In this document: piece by piece, positions 19,319 to 27,148 of the stretch
How positions within the stretch are numbered: position 1 is the first letter of the stretch
How the letters are laid out: each line of letters starts with the position of its first letter
Origin: Actinomycetota bacterium
GTDB taxonomy: Bacteria; Actinomycetota; Actinomycetes; Propionibacteriales; Propionibacteriaceae
Direction of reading: 5' to 3'
Assembly (NCBI GenBank): GCA_020161755.1
Contig: JAIUOS010000011.1
Span: forward strand, 51,287-115,286
Length of the DNA: 64,000 nucleotides
Translations under genes and position numbers: made by a program
Notes under the pieces: generated by a model
What the model was told of the DNA's origin: nothing
Database searches by the model: none
What the model saw: the letters and a program-made list of their open reading frames with translations, nothing else

Positions 19319-21910
19319 TCAGGCGCTGACCGCCTCCTGGCACCGCAGCGCGCGCTCGGCGTCGTCGCGGTGCTCGTTGACCTGGCGTCGCGCGTAGTCA
19401 CTGAGCTGGGTGCCCTGGAGCCACAGGTTCAGCAACTGGAGCGTCGGCCGGTCGACCAGCGGACGCGGGAACAGCAGCCCCAGCACGTGCTGCTTGATCG
19501 CCGAGCTCCGGTCGCCCCACCCGTCCACGCCGTCCGAGATGGCCTTGGCCACGTCGAGGTAGCGCTGGATGTAGGGACGCAGCACCTCGTCCTGCTCGAG
19601 CTGCCAGAAGTGCGCGCACACCTGGAAGTGGGTCTCGTTCGGCACGTTGTCGTCCTCGGTGGCCAGCCGCCAGGCCTCGTCCTTGGCGGCCTCGGTCGGA
19701 CGGGCGGCCCGCGCCCCGGCCGCCAGCTCGGCGCCCTTCGCGGTGGCGTCGCGCGCCAGCTCGGCCTCGATCTCGGCCTCGTCGGCCAGCCCGAGCCGGG
19801 CGAGGTTCGTCACGATCTGCCAGCGCAGGTCGGTGTCGACAGCCAGGCCGGTGGGGGCCTCCTCGCCGGCCAGCCACGCCTGGAGCAGCTGGGTGACCGC
19901 CGGTGAGTCGGCGGCGGCCAGCAACGCGCGGGCGAAGGCGAGCTGGTGGTCCGAGCCCGGCTCGGCGTTCTTCAGCAGGCGGGCCAGCCCGGCCACGAAG
20001 CGGTCGTTGAGCTCGGGGCGCGCCTCCCGCGGGGTGAAGTAGTCGATCGCCGTCCGGCACTGCGCGAGCACCTTTTCGACAGCGGTCAGGTCGTCCTCGA
20101 CACCCACCCCGGACAGCGCCAGGGTGACGAACTCGCGCGCCGGCAGTTCGGCGTCGCGGCACATGTCCCAGCTGGCGCCCCACAGCAGCGCCCGGCTGAG
20201 GGCGCTGTCCAGCGTCCCGATGCCGTTCACCGCGGTGTGCAGCGACCGGGGGTCGAGGCGGATCTTGGCGTAGGTGAGGTCGTCGTCGTTGAGCAGGATG
20301 AGGTCCGGGCGCGGCAGGCCCACCAGCTCGGGCAGCTCGGTGAGCTCGCCCTCGATGTCGACCTCCACCCGGTGGACGCGCGCCAGGCGTCCCTCGACCA
20401 CGTCGTACAGGCCGATCGCCAGCCGGTGGTGCCGCAGGGTCGGCCACTCGGCGGCGGCGACCTGGCGGACCGCGAACCGGGTGAAGACGCCGGCGTCGTC
20501 GGTCGCGAACTCGGCCCAGACGGTGTTCACGCCGGCCACCTGGAGCCACTCGGCGGCGAAGTGCGACAGGTCGCGTCCCGACGAGGTGGTCAGCGCGGCC
20601 AGCAGGTTGGACAGCTGGGTGTTGCCCCAGGCGTGCTCGGCGAAGTAGGCGCGGACGCCGGCGAGGAACGCGTCCTGCCCGACGAACGCCACCAACTGGC
20701 GGATCACCGACGCGCCCTTGGCGTAGGTGATCCCGTCGAAGTTCAGCTCGACCGCGGCCAGGTCGACCATGTCGGCGGCGACCGGGTGGGTGGAGGAGAG
20801 CTGGTCCTGGCGGTAGGCCCAGTTCTTGCGGCTGTTGGTGAAGGTCGCCCACGGGTCGGCGCCGGGGACGCCGCTCGCGCGGATCTCGGCCTGGCAGAAG
20901 TGGGACGCCCATTCGGCGAAGGACTCGTTCAGCCACAGGTCGTCCCACCAGGTCATCGTGACCAGGTCTCCGAACCACATGTGCGCGAGCTCGTGCAGGA
21001 TCGTGTTGTCGCGGGTCTCGTAGGACGCGCTGGTGACGCGGGAGCGGTACAGGTACTCGTCGCGGATCGTCACGCAGCCCGCGTTCTCCATGGCGCCGGC
21101 GTTGAACTCCGGCACGAACACCTGGGCGTAGTCGGCGAACGGGTAGGGCAGACCGAAGTGCTTCTCGAACACCGCGAAGCCGGCCTTGGTGGTGGCCAGG
21201 ATGCGGTCGGCATCCAGGTAGGGCACCAACGACTGGCGGCACGACACCGACAGCGGGATCTCGGCGGCGACGCCCTGCACGGAGTCACGGACGGTGTGGA
21301 ACCGGCCGGCGGCGAGCGCGGTGATGTAGGTGGAGATCGGCGGGGTCGGGGCGAACACCCAGCGGGCGAGGCCGGCGTCCTCGGGGGTCGGCTCGACCTC
21401 GGGAGAGTTGGAGATCACCGTCCAGTCGTCCGGGGCGATCACGGTCAGGGCGAAGGTGGCCTTCAGGTTGGGCTGCTCGAAACAGGCGTACAGGCGGCGG
21501 GCGTCCGCGGTCTCGAGCTGGGTGTAGCAGTAGACGAGGCCGTCGACGGGGTCGACGAACCGGTGCAGTCCCTCGCCGGTGCGGCTGTAGCGACACAGCG
21601 CCGAGACGGTGAGTTCGTGGTCGCCGACGGGGGCGTCGAACCGCACCTTGTGCTCGTCCAGGGACGCGTCCGCGAGCGGCTGGCCGTCCAGGGTGACCGA
21701 CAGCAGGCGGTCGGCGATCAGGTTGATCCAGGTGTCGCCGCCCATGCTGGTGAACCGCGCGGTGGAGGTCGAGACGAACGTCTCCTCGGGGTCGAACTCA
21801 CCCTCGTCCGGTACGCGCCCGGACAGGTCGATGAGCACGTCGTAGCTGTGCGTGGCGATCCGGCTGGACCGCTCGGCAGCCTCGGCGCGGGTGATGTTCG
21901 CCGGGTACAT
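19319..21910 (-). CDS. pepN: Aminopeptidase N (M1 family)
   Basis: 863 aa, the length of the actinobacterial PepN/lysyl aminopeptidase group. Exopeptidase motif GAMENAG near residue 272; zinc site HELAHMWFGDLV near 308 with the distal Glu in LNESFAEW. A large C-terminal ERAP1-like helical domain follows. It is cytoplasmic (no signal peptide) and removes N-terminal residues from peptides released by Clp and other proteases. A 96-bp leader precedes the ATG. It is convergent with the 56-aa membrane-protein gene with no gap. Confidence 0.95.
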   Translation of the reverse strand: MYPANITRAEAAERSSRIATHSYDVLIDLSGRVPDEGEFDPEETFVSTSTARFTSMGGDTWINLIADRLLSVTLDGQPLADASLDEHKVRFDAPVGDHELTVSALCRYSRTGEGLHRFVDPVDGLVYCYTQLETADARRLYACFEQPNLKATFALTVIAPDDWTVISNSPEVEPTPEDAGLARWVFAPTPPISTYITALAAGRFHTVRDSVQGVAAEIPLSVSCRQSLVPYLDADRILATTKAGFAVFEKHFGLPYPFADYAQVFVPEFNAGAMENAGCVTIRDEYLYRSRVTSASYETRDNTILHELAHMWFGDLVTMTWWDDLWLNESFAEWASHFCQAEIRASGVPGADPWATFTNSRKNWAYRQDQLSSTHPVAADMVDLAAVELNFDGITYAKGASVIRQLVAFVGQDAFLAGVRAYFAEHAWGNTQLSNLLAALTTSSGRDLSHFAAEWLQVAGVNTVWAEFATDDAGVFTRFAVRQVAAAEWPTLRHHRLAIGLYDVVEGRLARVHRVEVDIEGELTELPELVGLPRPDLILLNDDDLTYAKIRLDPRSLHTAVNGIGTLDSALSRALLWGASWDMCRDAELPAREFVTLALSGVGVEDDLTAVEKVLAQCRTAIDYFTPREARPELNDRFVAGLARLLKNAEPGSDHQLAFARALLAAADSPAVTQLLQAWLAGEEAPTGLAVDTDLRWQIVTNLARLGLADEAEIEAELARDATAKGAELAAGARAARPTEAAKDEAWRLATEDDNVPNETHFQVCAHFWQLEQDEVLRPYIQRYLDVAKAISDGVDGWGDRSSAIKQHVLGLLFPRPLVDRPTLQLLNLWLQGTQLSDYARRQVNEHRDDAERALRCQEAVSA

Positions 21911-22006
21911 GAGACCTCACTCACTTGGGGTGATGGGCTGTTTCGCCCCAGTCAAGCGAGGCTACTAGGCCCTTCTGCGGCGCTCAACCTACCGTCGATC
22001 AGGCGA

Positions 22007-22192
22007 TCAGCGCCGATTTCGGTCGAGGCGCGCCAGAGCGACGTCGGCGGCGGCCTCACCGGCGGCGAGGTCGGAGGCGTCGGGCCGGCTCACGTCGCGC
22101 GCCCGTTGGGCCCGGTGGGCGTCCACCAGACCCGAGATGCCATCGCGTCCGAACACGCGCTCCTGGTCGGGATGGCGCGGCGTCGTGGTCAT
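22007..22192 (-). CDS. Conserved-looking 61-aa protein, unknown
   Basis: 61 aa, highly charged, starting MTTTPRHPDQERVFGRDGIS and rich in Arg/Asp/Ala. A TACGCT box ends 6 nt before the ATG, the leaderless spacing seen elsewhere in the window, which supports this frame. It is divergent from the glycosylase gene with 43 bp between starts. No function assigned; the composition suggests a soluble, possibly helical protein. Confidence 0.6.
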   Translation of the reverse strand: MTTTPRHPDQERVFGRDGISGLVDAHRAQRARDVSRPDASDLAAGEAAADVALARLDRNRR

Positions 22193-22235
22193 GGGGAAAG
22201 CGTAGACTCCCCGAACTCGCGAAGGAGGAGGTGCC

Positions 22236-23087
22236 ATGCCCGAGGGGCACGTGATCCATCGGCTGGCCGGCGAGCTCACCCTCGCCTTCGCCGGTCGGAG
22301 CGTCGCGGTCTCCAGCCCGCAGGGACGCTTCGCGCAGGCCGCGTCGCTCCTGGACGGCGCCGTCCTGCGCCGCGCCGAGGCCTACGGCAAGCACCTGCTG
22401 CTCGACTTCTCCCCGGCCGCGGTCCCTGAGGGGCTCGTGAGCCCACCCGCCCCCGGGCCCTTCGTGCACATCCATCTGGGCCTGATCGGCAAGCTGCGCT
22501 GGGTGCACCCCGGACCGGTCGAAGGAGCGGCCACGCTCCGGCTGCGCATCGCGTCCGAAGAGCACGCCGCTGAGCTGCGCGGCCCGCAGACCTGTGCCCT
22601 GATCGGCCCCGACGAGGTGGACGCGCTGGTCGCCGGGCTGGGGCCCGACCCGCTGCGCCCCGATGCCGACCCCGACCGCGGCTGGCGCCGGGTGCACCGC
22701 TCGGAGCGTTCGATCGCGTCGCTGCTGATGGACCAGCGGGTGGCGGCCGGGGTGGGGAACATCTACCGTGCGGAGGTGCTCTTCCGCCAGCGCATCCATC
22801 CCGACACCCCGGGGAACACGCTCTCGGCGCGCGCCTGGCGGCGCATCTGGGACGACCTGGTCGCGTTGATGCCGCAGGGCGTCCAGCACGGACGCATCGA
22901 CACGGTCCGGCCCGAGCACAGCCCCGAAGCGATGGGACGCGATCCGCGCGTCGACCGCCACGGCGGCGAGGTCTACGTGTACCGGCGGGCCGGCCAGCCC
23001 TGCCTGGTGTGCGGACGCGAGGTCAGCGTCCGCGAGTTCGAGGGACGCAACCTGTACTGGTGTTCGCGATGCCAACGCCGTCGGTGA
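22236..23087 (+). CDS. Endonuclease VIII/formamidopyrimidine-DNA glycosylase family protein
   Basis: 283 aa. Begins MPEGHVIHRLA, so after Met removal Pro2 and Glu3 are the catalytic residues of the Fpg/Nei family. The helix-two-turn-helix block DQRVAAGVGNIYRAEVLF lies near 168 and the C-terminal zinc finger CLVCGREV...YWCSRCQ near 253-280. It excises oxidised bases and nicks the abasic site. The 'EGH' start and lack of Fpg-specific residues favour a Nei2-like enzyme. GGAGGAGG precedes the ATG. Its stop overlaps the next gene by one base. Confidence 0.92.
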   Translation: MPEGHVIHRLAGELTLAFAGRSVAVSSPQGRFAQAASLLDGAVLRRAEAYGKHLLLDFSPAAVPEGLVSPPAPGPFVHIHLGLIGKLRWVHPGPVEGAATLRLRIASEEHAAELRGPQTCALIGPDEVDALVAGLGPDPLRPDADPDRGWRRVHRSERSIASLLMDQRVAAGVGNIYRAEVLFRQRIHPDTPGNTLSARAWRRIWDDLVALMPQGVQHGRIDTVRPEHSPEAMGRDPRVDRHGGEVYVYRRAGQPCLVCGREVSVREFEGRNLYWCSRCQRRR

Positions 23088-24514
23088 TGCACTGGGGCGA
23101 CGCGGAGGTGCGGGTCGCCGAGGACGGCACCAGCATCCGGTTGCTGCGCGGGCCCGACCTGGTGGTCGAGCTGAGCTGGGTGGGCGCGCACGGGGCGCCG
23201 ACCGAGTTCGAGTCCGACGACGAGGTGGAGCACAGCCTGGCCACGCCGGAGGGCAAGCTGTTCCAGCGGCAGTCCGTGGCCGAGGGCTGGCGCAGCCGGT
23301 GGGTGCTCACCCGGGAGGCCCGGCGTCCGGCGGTGGTCGAGGACCGCCTGCGGGTGCGGCCCGGGTCGGAGTACAGCCTGTGGAGCTGGGCGAGCGGGGT
23401 GTCGGCGGTGCTGGCGGTGGCGCCCGCGCACAGCGGCGGCCCGGTGCTCGGCCTGCGGCTGGAGCAGGGCTACCTGGAGGAGTTCGGCAATCCGTCGGCG
23501 ACCAGCGCGAGCGTCGACTACCTGATCGCGCCCAGCGGCGCCGAGCTGACGCCGGGGCAGCGGCTGGTGACGGCGCTCGTGGGGGAGTGGCACCCGCTGC
23601 TCGACGAGCTCGCCGTCCGGTTGCCCGGGTGGCTGAACGACAGCCAGTTGGACGCGGAGGAGCCGTGGTGGGGCGACCTGGCCGACTACGGGCTGAGTGC
23701 GCCGGACGACGTCACGATCGACTTCACCGAGAGCATGGTGTCGGTGACGGCCGCGTCCGGACGACGGGTGCTGGACGTGCAGACGCCGCGCGGGCTGAGC
23801 CGGATCCCGCTGGAGTGGGTGCCCGGCGTCGAGGTGGTGCTGCACGACGTGGCGTCGGCGGTGGTGGCCCGGGGCGGCCGGCTGAGCGCGGCGGAGGCGC
23901 TGTGCGTGCAGTTCGCATCCGACCGGCAGGCGCTGTGGCTGGACCCGGCCGCGGAGGACCTGCTGGACCGTGTCGACTGGGCGGCGGAGGAGTCGGTGCT
24001 GGGCGCCGCGTTCGGGCTGGCACGCGGACGCAGCCTCGGCGAGGCGGCGCTGGTGTCGGACGCGCTGCGCCTGCTGGGACGCCTGCCGGCCGGCGTCGGC
24101 TACGGCCGGGTCGCGATGGCCGGCTGGATCACATCGCTGTCGGTCGGCCTGGAGGCGCAGGAACGCTGCCACGAGCTGCTCGGACGGGCGGCTGTCGGAC
24201 GCACCGCGTCCCTGGAGAGCTCGCTTCTGCACTACCGCAGCGTCGACGTGGGGGACGCGGAGCTGGCCGGGGCCGCGAACCGGCTCGGCGGTCTGCTGCC
24301 CGGTGGCGCGCCGCTGCTCGGCTGGACCGAACGCGCGCAACTGGTGGGCCTGCTGGAGCTGTGCCCGCCGGAGTGGGAGCGGGCCGGACACTATGCGCTG
24401 GTGGCGGACAAGGCGCGCGGGCAGATCCTGTGTGCCTACATCGACGGGCGTGTCCCCCACGCCGAGCCGCTCGCCTGGCTGCTGCTCAACCCCGCCCTCG
24501 GCGCACTGGATTGA
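23087..24514 (+). CDS. 475-aa protein of unknown function, coupled to the glycosylase gene
   Basis: ATG 23087 shares its A with the TGA stop of the glycosylase gene, so the two are translationally coupled. The first ~150 residues are rich in Trp/Glu/Val beta-like segments (SYSLWSWASG, EEPWWGDL). The remainder is Leu/Ala/Gly-rich with predicted helices, repeated GR.-LGEAAL/GRAAVGRTASLE blocks and a final RGQILCAYIDGRVPHAEPL. No signal peptide or membrane span. I do not recognise the family. The coupling might mean a role in DNA repair or merely shared expression. Confidence 0.8.
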   Translation: MHWGDAEVRVAEDGTSIRLLRGPDLVVELSWVGAHGAPTEFESDDEVEHSLATPEGKLFQRQSVAEGWRSRWVLTREARRPAVVEDRLRVRPGSEYSLWSWASGVSAVLAVAPAHSGGPVLGLRLEQGYLEEFGNPSATSASVDYLIAPSGAELTPGQRLVTALVGEWHPLLDELAVRLPGWLNDSQLDAEEPWWGDLADYGLSAPDDVTIDFTESMVSVTAASGRRVLDVQTPRGLSRIPLEWVPGVEVVLHDVASAVVARGGRLSAAEALCVQFASDRQALWLDPAAEDLLDRVDWAAEESVLGAAFGLARGRSLGEAALVSDALRLLGRLPAGVGYGRVAMAGWITSLSVGLEAQERCHELLGRAAVGRTASLESSLLHYRSVDVGDAELAGAANRLGGLLPGGAPLLGWTERAQLVGLLELCPPEWERAGHYALVADKARGQILCAYIDGRVPHAEPLAWLLLNPALGALD

Positions 24515-24557
24515 GTTGGCCCGGCGGCGCGGGCACCCGTAGAGTTGCCGCGGTCGA

Positions 24558-24630
24558 CGGGGCGTAGCGTAGTGGCTAGCGCGCCTGCTTTGGGAGCAGG
24601 AGACCGCAGGTTCGAGTCCTGTCGCCCCGA
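24558..24630 (+). tRNA. tRNA-Pro(TGG)
   Basis: 73-nt cloverleaf. Acceptor CGGGGCG pairs with CGCCCCG (24623-24629), discriminator A, and CCA is encoded at 24631-24633. The anticodon stem CCTGC/GCAGG encloses a loop with TGG, and the T-arm contains GGTTCGAGTCC. Its 3' part, from the T-arm onward, is the attachment core of the element that follows: the same 29 bp recur at 26943. Confidence 0.96.
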
Positions 24631-24797
24631 CCAGTCAGACTCGTCGCGATGTCGGCAGCGACAAGGCGAAACGCATCGTGGACTTTGCCTTTCCTGAGCG
24701 CCGGGATCTCGGCGCGGTTACGCAATTTGCCCTCGATCAGCCCGTGAGTTGGCGCTCTACGCCTCCGCGGGGGCAATCCAGAGCGAATCCGTTCGCC
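24609..24797 (+). repeat. Left attachment-site repeat (attL-like)
   Basis: First copy of a direct repeat of about 188 bp. The first 29 bp (tRNA T-arm, acceptor strand, CCA and GTCA) are identical to the second copy. The remaining ~160 bp are roughly nine-tenths identical by eye, with one single-base indel near 24719. This is much longer than a simple att core. Confidence 0.85.
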
Positions 24798-24961
24798 GCG
24801 CAGGGACCGCTCGCTCCTAGATGTCTGCCGGTTCGGCACCGAGGGCGAGATCGGACCAGAACGGCAGGCGTGAAGGTTACGGCCGGCGTGCAGGAGAAGC
24901 TGATCGTGCCGACGACGGGAGTGATTCAGCTGAAGGACCTCGGCCCAATCGCACCCGCCGC

Positions 24962-25465
24962 TGGTGCGGTCTGAGGTCGGGGGAGGTGCGCGGCCTGCGC
25001 CGGCGAGACCTCGACCTCACCGAGGGGGTGGTGCGCGTCCGGCAGGCGGTGACCTGGACCAAGGGCCAGGTGCACGTCGGAGCGCCGAAGACGGCGGCAG
25101 GCGTGCGGGACGTCAGCATCCCGCCGCACCCGATCCCGTACCTGGCGAAATACGTGGCCGCGCTGCCGGTGACCGGACGCGACGGCTTCCTCTTCCGGGG
25201 CGGAGACGGCGTCTCGCTGATGTCGGAGAAGGCATTGCGCTACGCGTATGGCAAGGCCCGCAAGGTCATCGGCCGGGAGGATCTGACCTTCCACGACATG
25301 CGTCACTCCGCCGCGTCCCTGGCCGGCATGACCGGCGCCCCGACTGCCGAGCTGAAGGCGATGATGGGCCACGCCGCCGCCGGCATGGTCGAGCGCTACC
25401 AGCACGCGACGCGGGCGTCCCGGTCGCGGCTGGCGGAGAACATGAGCAAGCTCGCCGAACTGTGA
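24962..25465 (+). pseudogene. Tyrosine recombinase (phage-type integrase), 5'-truncated
   Basis: Only the catalytic domain remains, about 167 residues. It opens at WCGLRSGEVRGL (first catalytic Arg) and contains FHDMRHSAASL (HxxR), MMGHAAAGMVERY (second His and nucleophile Tyr). The N-terminal core-binding domain and a start codon are missing; sequence before 24962 has no integrase similarity in this frame. The complete catalytic set suggests a recent deletion, but without the DNA-binding arm it should be inactive. This is the expected integrase of the tRNA-Pro element. Confidence 0.8.
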
Positions 25466-25474
25466 CGCTCCGGG

Positions 25475-25726
25475 TCACTGTCTGTCCCAGGGGCCGCGCG
25501 GGTCGTCTGTGACCAGTTCCCGGTCATGGTGCCGGTCCGGGTCGTCGAGGCCACGGAACAGCTCGGCGAAGTCGTCCCAGCGCCTCCAGTGGGTGGATCC
25601 CGCCGGCACCAAGCGTGCGCTCGGCCGGCCGGAGACGGTGATCGTGATCACCTCTCCGGCCTGGGCGCGGCGTACCAGTTCGGAGGCGTTCTGGCGCAAC
25701 TCCCTCAGGTCAACGTTCGCGCTCAC
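25475..25726 (-). CDS. Type II antitoxin, Phd/YefM family (orphan)
   Basis: 83 aa from a GTG. N-terminal VDLRELRQNASELVRRAQAGEVITITVSGRPSARLVP is the Phd/YefM/VapB-like dimer and DNA-binding fold. The remaining tail (WRRWDDFAELFRGLDDPD) would wrap the toxin. The matching toxin should follow on the minus strand, but the integrase remnant ends 10 bp away, so the toxin gene is lost. It is probably a relic, or it might act as a free repressor or anti-addiction factor. Confidence 0.8.
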   Translation of the reverse strand: MSANVDLRELRQNASELVRRAQAGEVITITVSGRPSARLVPAGSTHWRRWDDFAELFRGLDDPDRHHDRELVTDDPRGPWDRQ

Positions 25727-25858
25727 GCAGCGAGGATAGGACCTCTCTCATCCGGGACGGCCGCGGAGCAGGCGGCCCGAGGAGGCAGATCTTCACATCT
25801 CCTGGTTCTTGGTGTCCGAACCCGCCTGCCCTTTCTTGGGCTGCGGAAGGACATCACG

Positions 25859-26050
25859 ATGGAGCTGCAGCGATACGAGTCCCTGGCCCAAGCGGCGGAG
25901 CGCACGGGGATCAGCCGGAAGACTCTGCGTCGCCGAATCGCGTCCGGCCAGCTGCCGGCATTCTCCAGCGGAAGGCGCATCCTGCGCGTCCGTCCTGAGG
26001 ACGTGGACGCGATGCTGCGTCGTTCCGGCTCAGCTGACCGGGCGCGTTAG
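25859..26050 (+). CDS. Excisionase-like HTH DNA-binding protein
   Basis: 63 aa. The MerR/Xis-type winged helix is plain: SLAQAAERTGISRKTLRRRI, then ASGQLPAFSSGRRILRVRPE and DVDAML. GGAAGG lies 11 nt before the ATG. In integrative elements such proteins direct integrase toward excision. Here the integrase is broken, so it is stranded. The stop overlaps the convergent antitoxin stop by 3 bp. Confidence 0.8.
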   Translation: MELQRYESLAQAAERTGISRKTLRRRIASGQLPAFSSGRRILRVRPEDVDAMLRRSGSADRAR

Positions 26051-26346
26051 GCGACTGAGGAGGCGAGGGCGTCGAGGTCGGCCCGCATTCGGGCGATGAC
26101 GGCCTGAGGGCTCGCGCTCGGCGAGGCGAGCTCCCGCAGCAGGAGGTCGCGGGCGAGTGTGGAGGCCGGAACACCGAGACGTTCGGCGACGCTCGTCAGG
26201 GCAGCGAACTCGTCTTCGTTGAGCCGCACCTGAAGTGTCCGGACCCGGTTGTGGCCCCGCGTGATCTTGGAGCCGGGGCGGATCTGGGCGTCCGGGTTCT
26301 TCTCGGCGGCCTCGGCCTCGGCTGCGATCAGTTCCTCAATCCCCAT
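26047..26346 (-). CDS. Ribbon-helix-helix antitoxin (CopG/BrnA-like role)
   Basis: 99 aa. The N-terminal 40 residues are charged and disordered (GIEELIAAEAEAAEKNPDAQ). The RHH motif is in the middle: RTLQVRLNEDEFAALTSVAE followed by RLGVPASTLARDLLLREL. Its start lies inside the upstream toxin gene (11-bp overlap), the toxin-first order known for BrnT/BrnA. Expected to bind the operator before 26650 and neutralise the toxin. The unusual feature is RHH in the middle rather than the N-terminus. Confidence 0.75.
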   Translation of the reverse strand: MGIEELIAAEAEAAEKNPDAQIRPGSKITRGHNRVRTLQVRLNEDEFAALTSVAERLGVPASTLARDLLLRELASPSASPQAVIARMRADLDALASSVA

Positions 26347-26650
26347 CGTTGGCCTCCTCTCGATAGCGTCGTTGGTCGGTGCTGTTGGCCGGCCATGCGT
26401 TCACTCCCCAGGTCACGTTGTCCTCGGGGAGGATGATCACCGTCACGAGTGCCTGGAGCGACGTGCTCCAGCCGATGACCCGGACCGTGCGACCGGACCT
26501 GGATGCGGGATCTGGGTCGATGACGAGCCGATTCGGATCGTCGAGTGCTTCGTCCGCCGCGGCCGGCGTCAGCCCATGCTTGGCGATGTACTCGCCGCGA
26601 TGCCGCCAATCGGCTCCTTCTCCCACGAGCCAAGTGTAATACGCGTGCAA
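26336..26650 (-). CDS. BrnT-like toxin
   Basis: About 104 aa. The order KHGLTPAAADEALDDPNRLV - DPDPASRSGRTVRVIGWS - LVTVIIL - WGVNAWPA - DQRRYREE parallels BrnT ribonuclease toxins (KHG..F.EA...DP - DP....ER...IG.S - L.V......R.ISAR - ERR.YE). The N-terminus is uncertain: the longest frame starts at a TTG (26650), and later GTG codons are possible. Followed by and overlapping the RHH antitoxin. The family call rests on pattern, not on a search. Confidence 0.6.
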   Translation of the reverse strand: MHAYYTWLVGEGADWRHRGEYIAKHGLTPAAADEALDDPNRLVIDPDPASRSGRTVRVIGWSTSLQALVTVIILPEDNVTWGVNAWPANSTDQRRYREEANDGD

Positions 26651-26942
26651 TACGGAGCGCTACGGCTGCCTTCCTTACACACGACACGTGGGGTGTGCCA
26701 GAAGAGCTTCGGCGAAACCGACCGGCGTCGGTGATGTCAGTGAGTCAGCGCCGCGAGCTGTCCACGCGCTGGAGGTAAGGCTCGACGAGGTTGCGCATCG
26801 GCTCGTCGAGAGCCGGCAGGCGACGAAACGCCGATGCGCATGCTGAACTCTGTGCCTCAGATAAGCCCCAACTGACCGGCACGAACGATACAGCGCAGGT
26901 ATTGCACCTAGTCAGCTGCCACTTTGGCGCGCCTCTCCCTCC
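26651..26942. other. Gene-poor stretch inside the element
   Basis: About 290 bp between the toxin and the right repeat. It should hold the toxin-antitoxin promoter near 26651-26700. A minus-strand frame with residues such as RRLPALDEPMRNLVEPYLQR (about 26760-26840) may be the tail of a lost gene; no family was recognised. GCGCATCGG and CCGATGCGC (about 26795-26845) form a short inverted repeat. Confidence 0.5.
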
Positions 26943-27130
26943 GGTTCGAGTCCTGTCGCCCCGACCAGTCAAACTCATCGCGATGTCACCAGCGACAAGG
27001 CGAAACGCATCGTGAACTCTGCCCCTGCTGAGCGCCGGGATCTCGGCGCGGTACCCAATTTGCCCTCGATCAGCCCGTGAGTTGGCGGTCTACGCCTCCG
27101 CGGGCGCAATCCAGGGCGAATCCGTTCGCC
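26943..27130 (+). repeat. Right attachment-site repeat (attR-like)
   Basis: Second copy of the direct repeat. It starts with GGTTCGAGTCCTGTCGCCCC and CCA, a copy of the tRNA-Pro 3' end without the rest of the tRNA. It then continues for ~160 bp parallel to 24638-24797. It marks the far end of the 2.3-kb element. Confidence 0.85.
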
Positions 27131-27148
27131 CACCCGCAGAAGGGACCC

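Larger units (their letters stand above)
24609..27130 (+). mobile_element. Degenerate integrated element in tRNA-Pro
   Basis: Direct repeats 24609-24797 and 26943-27130 bound 2.3 kb. The first begins in the tRNA-Pro T-arm, the usual integration point for tyrosine integrases. Cargo: a 5'-truncated integrase, an orphan Phd-like antitoxin, an HTH excisionase-like protein, an RHH antitoxin and a BrnT-like toxin. There are no replication or transfer genes, so it is a remnant or satellite that could not move alone. The 3' half of the tRNA is rebuilt by the left repeat, so the tRNA stays functional. Confidence 0.8.

Noticed and set aside
24576..24839. Minus-strand frame across tRNA-Pro and the left repeat
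   Set aside because: It overlaps the tRNA and the repeat, and the related frame at the right repeat differs; no start signal.
26745..26978. Minus-strand frame at the right end of the element
   Set aside because: It runs into the att repeat and lacks a ribosome-binding site. It may preserve the tail of a lost gene, but cannot be supported as a gene.
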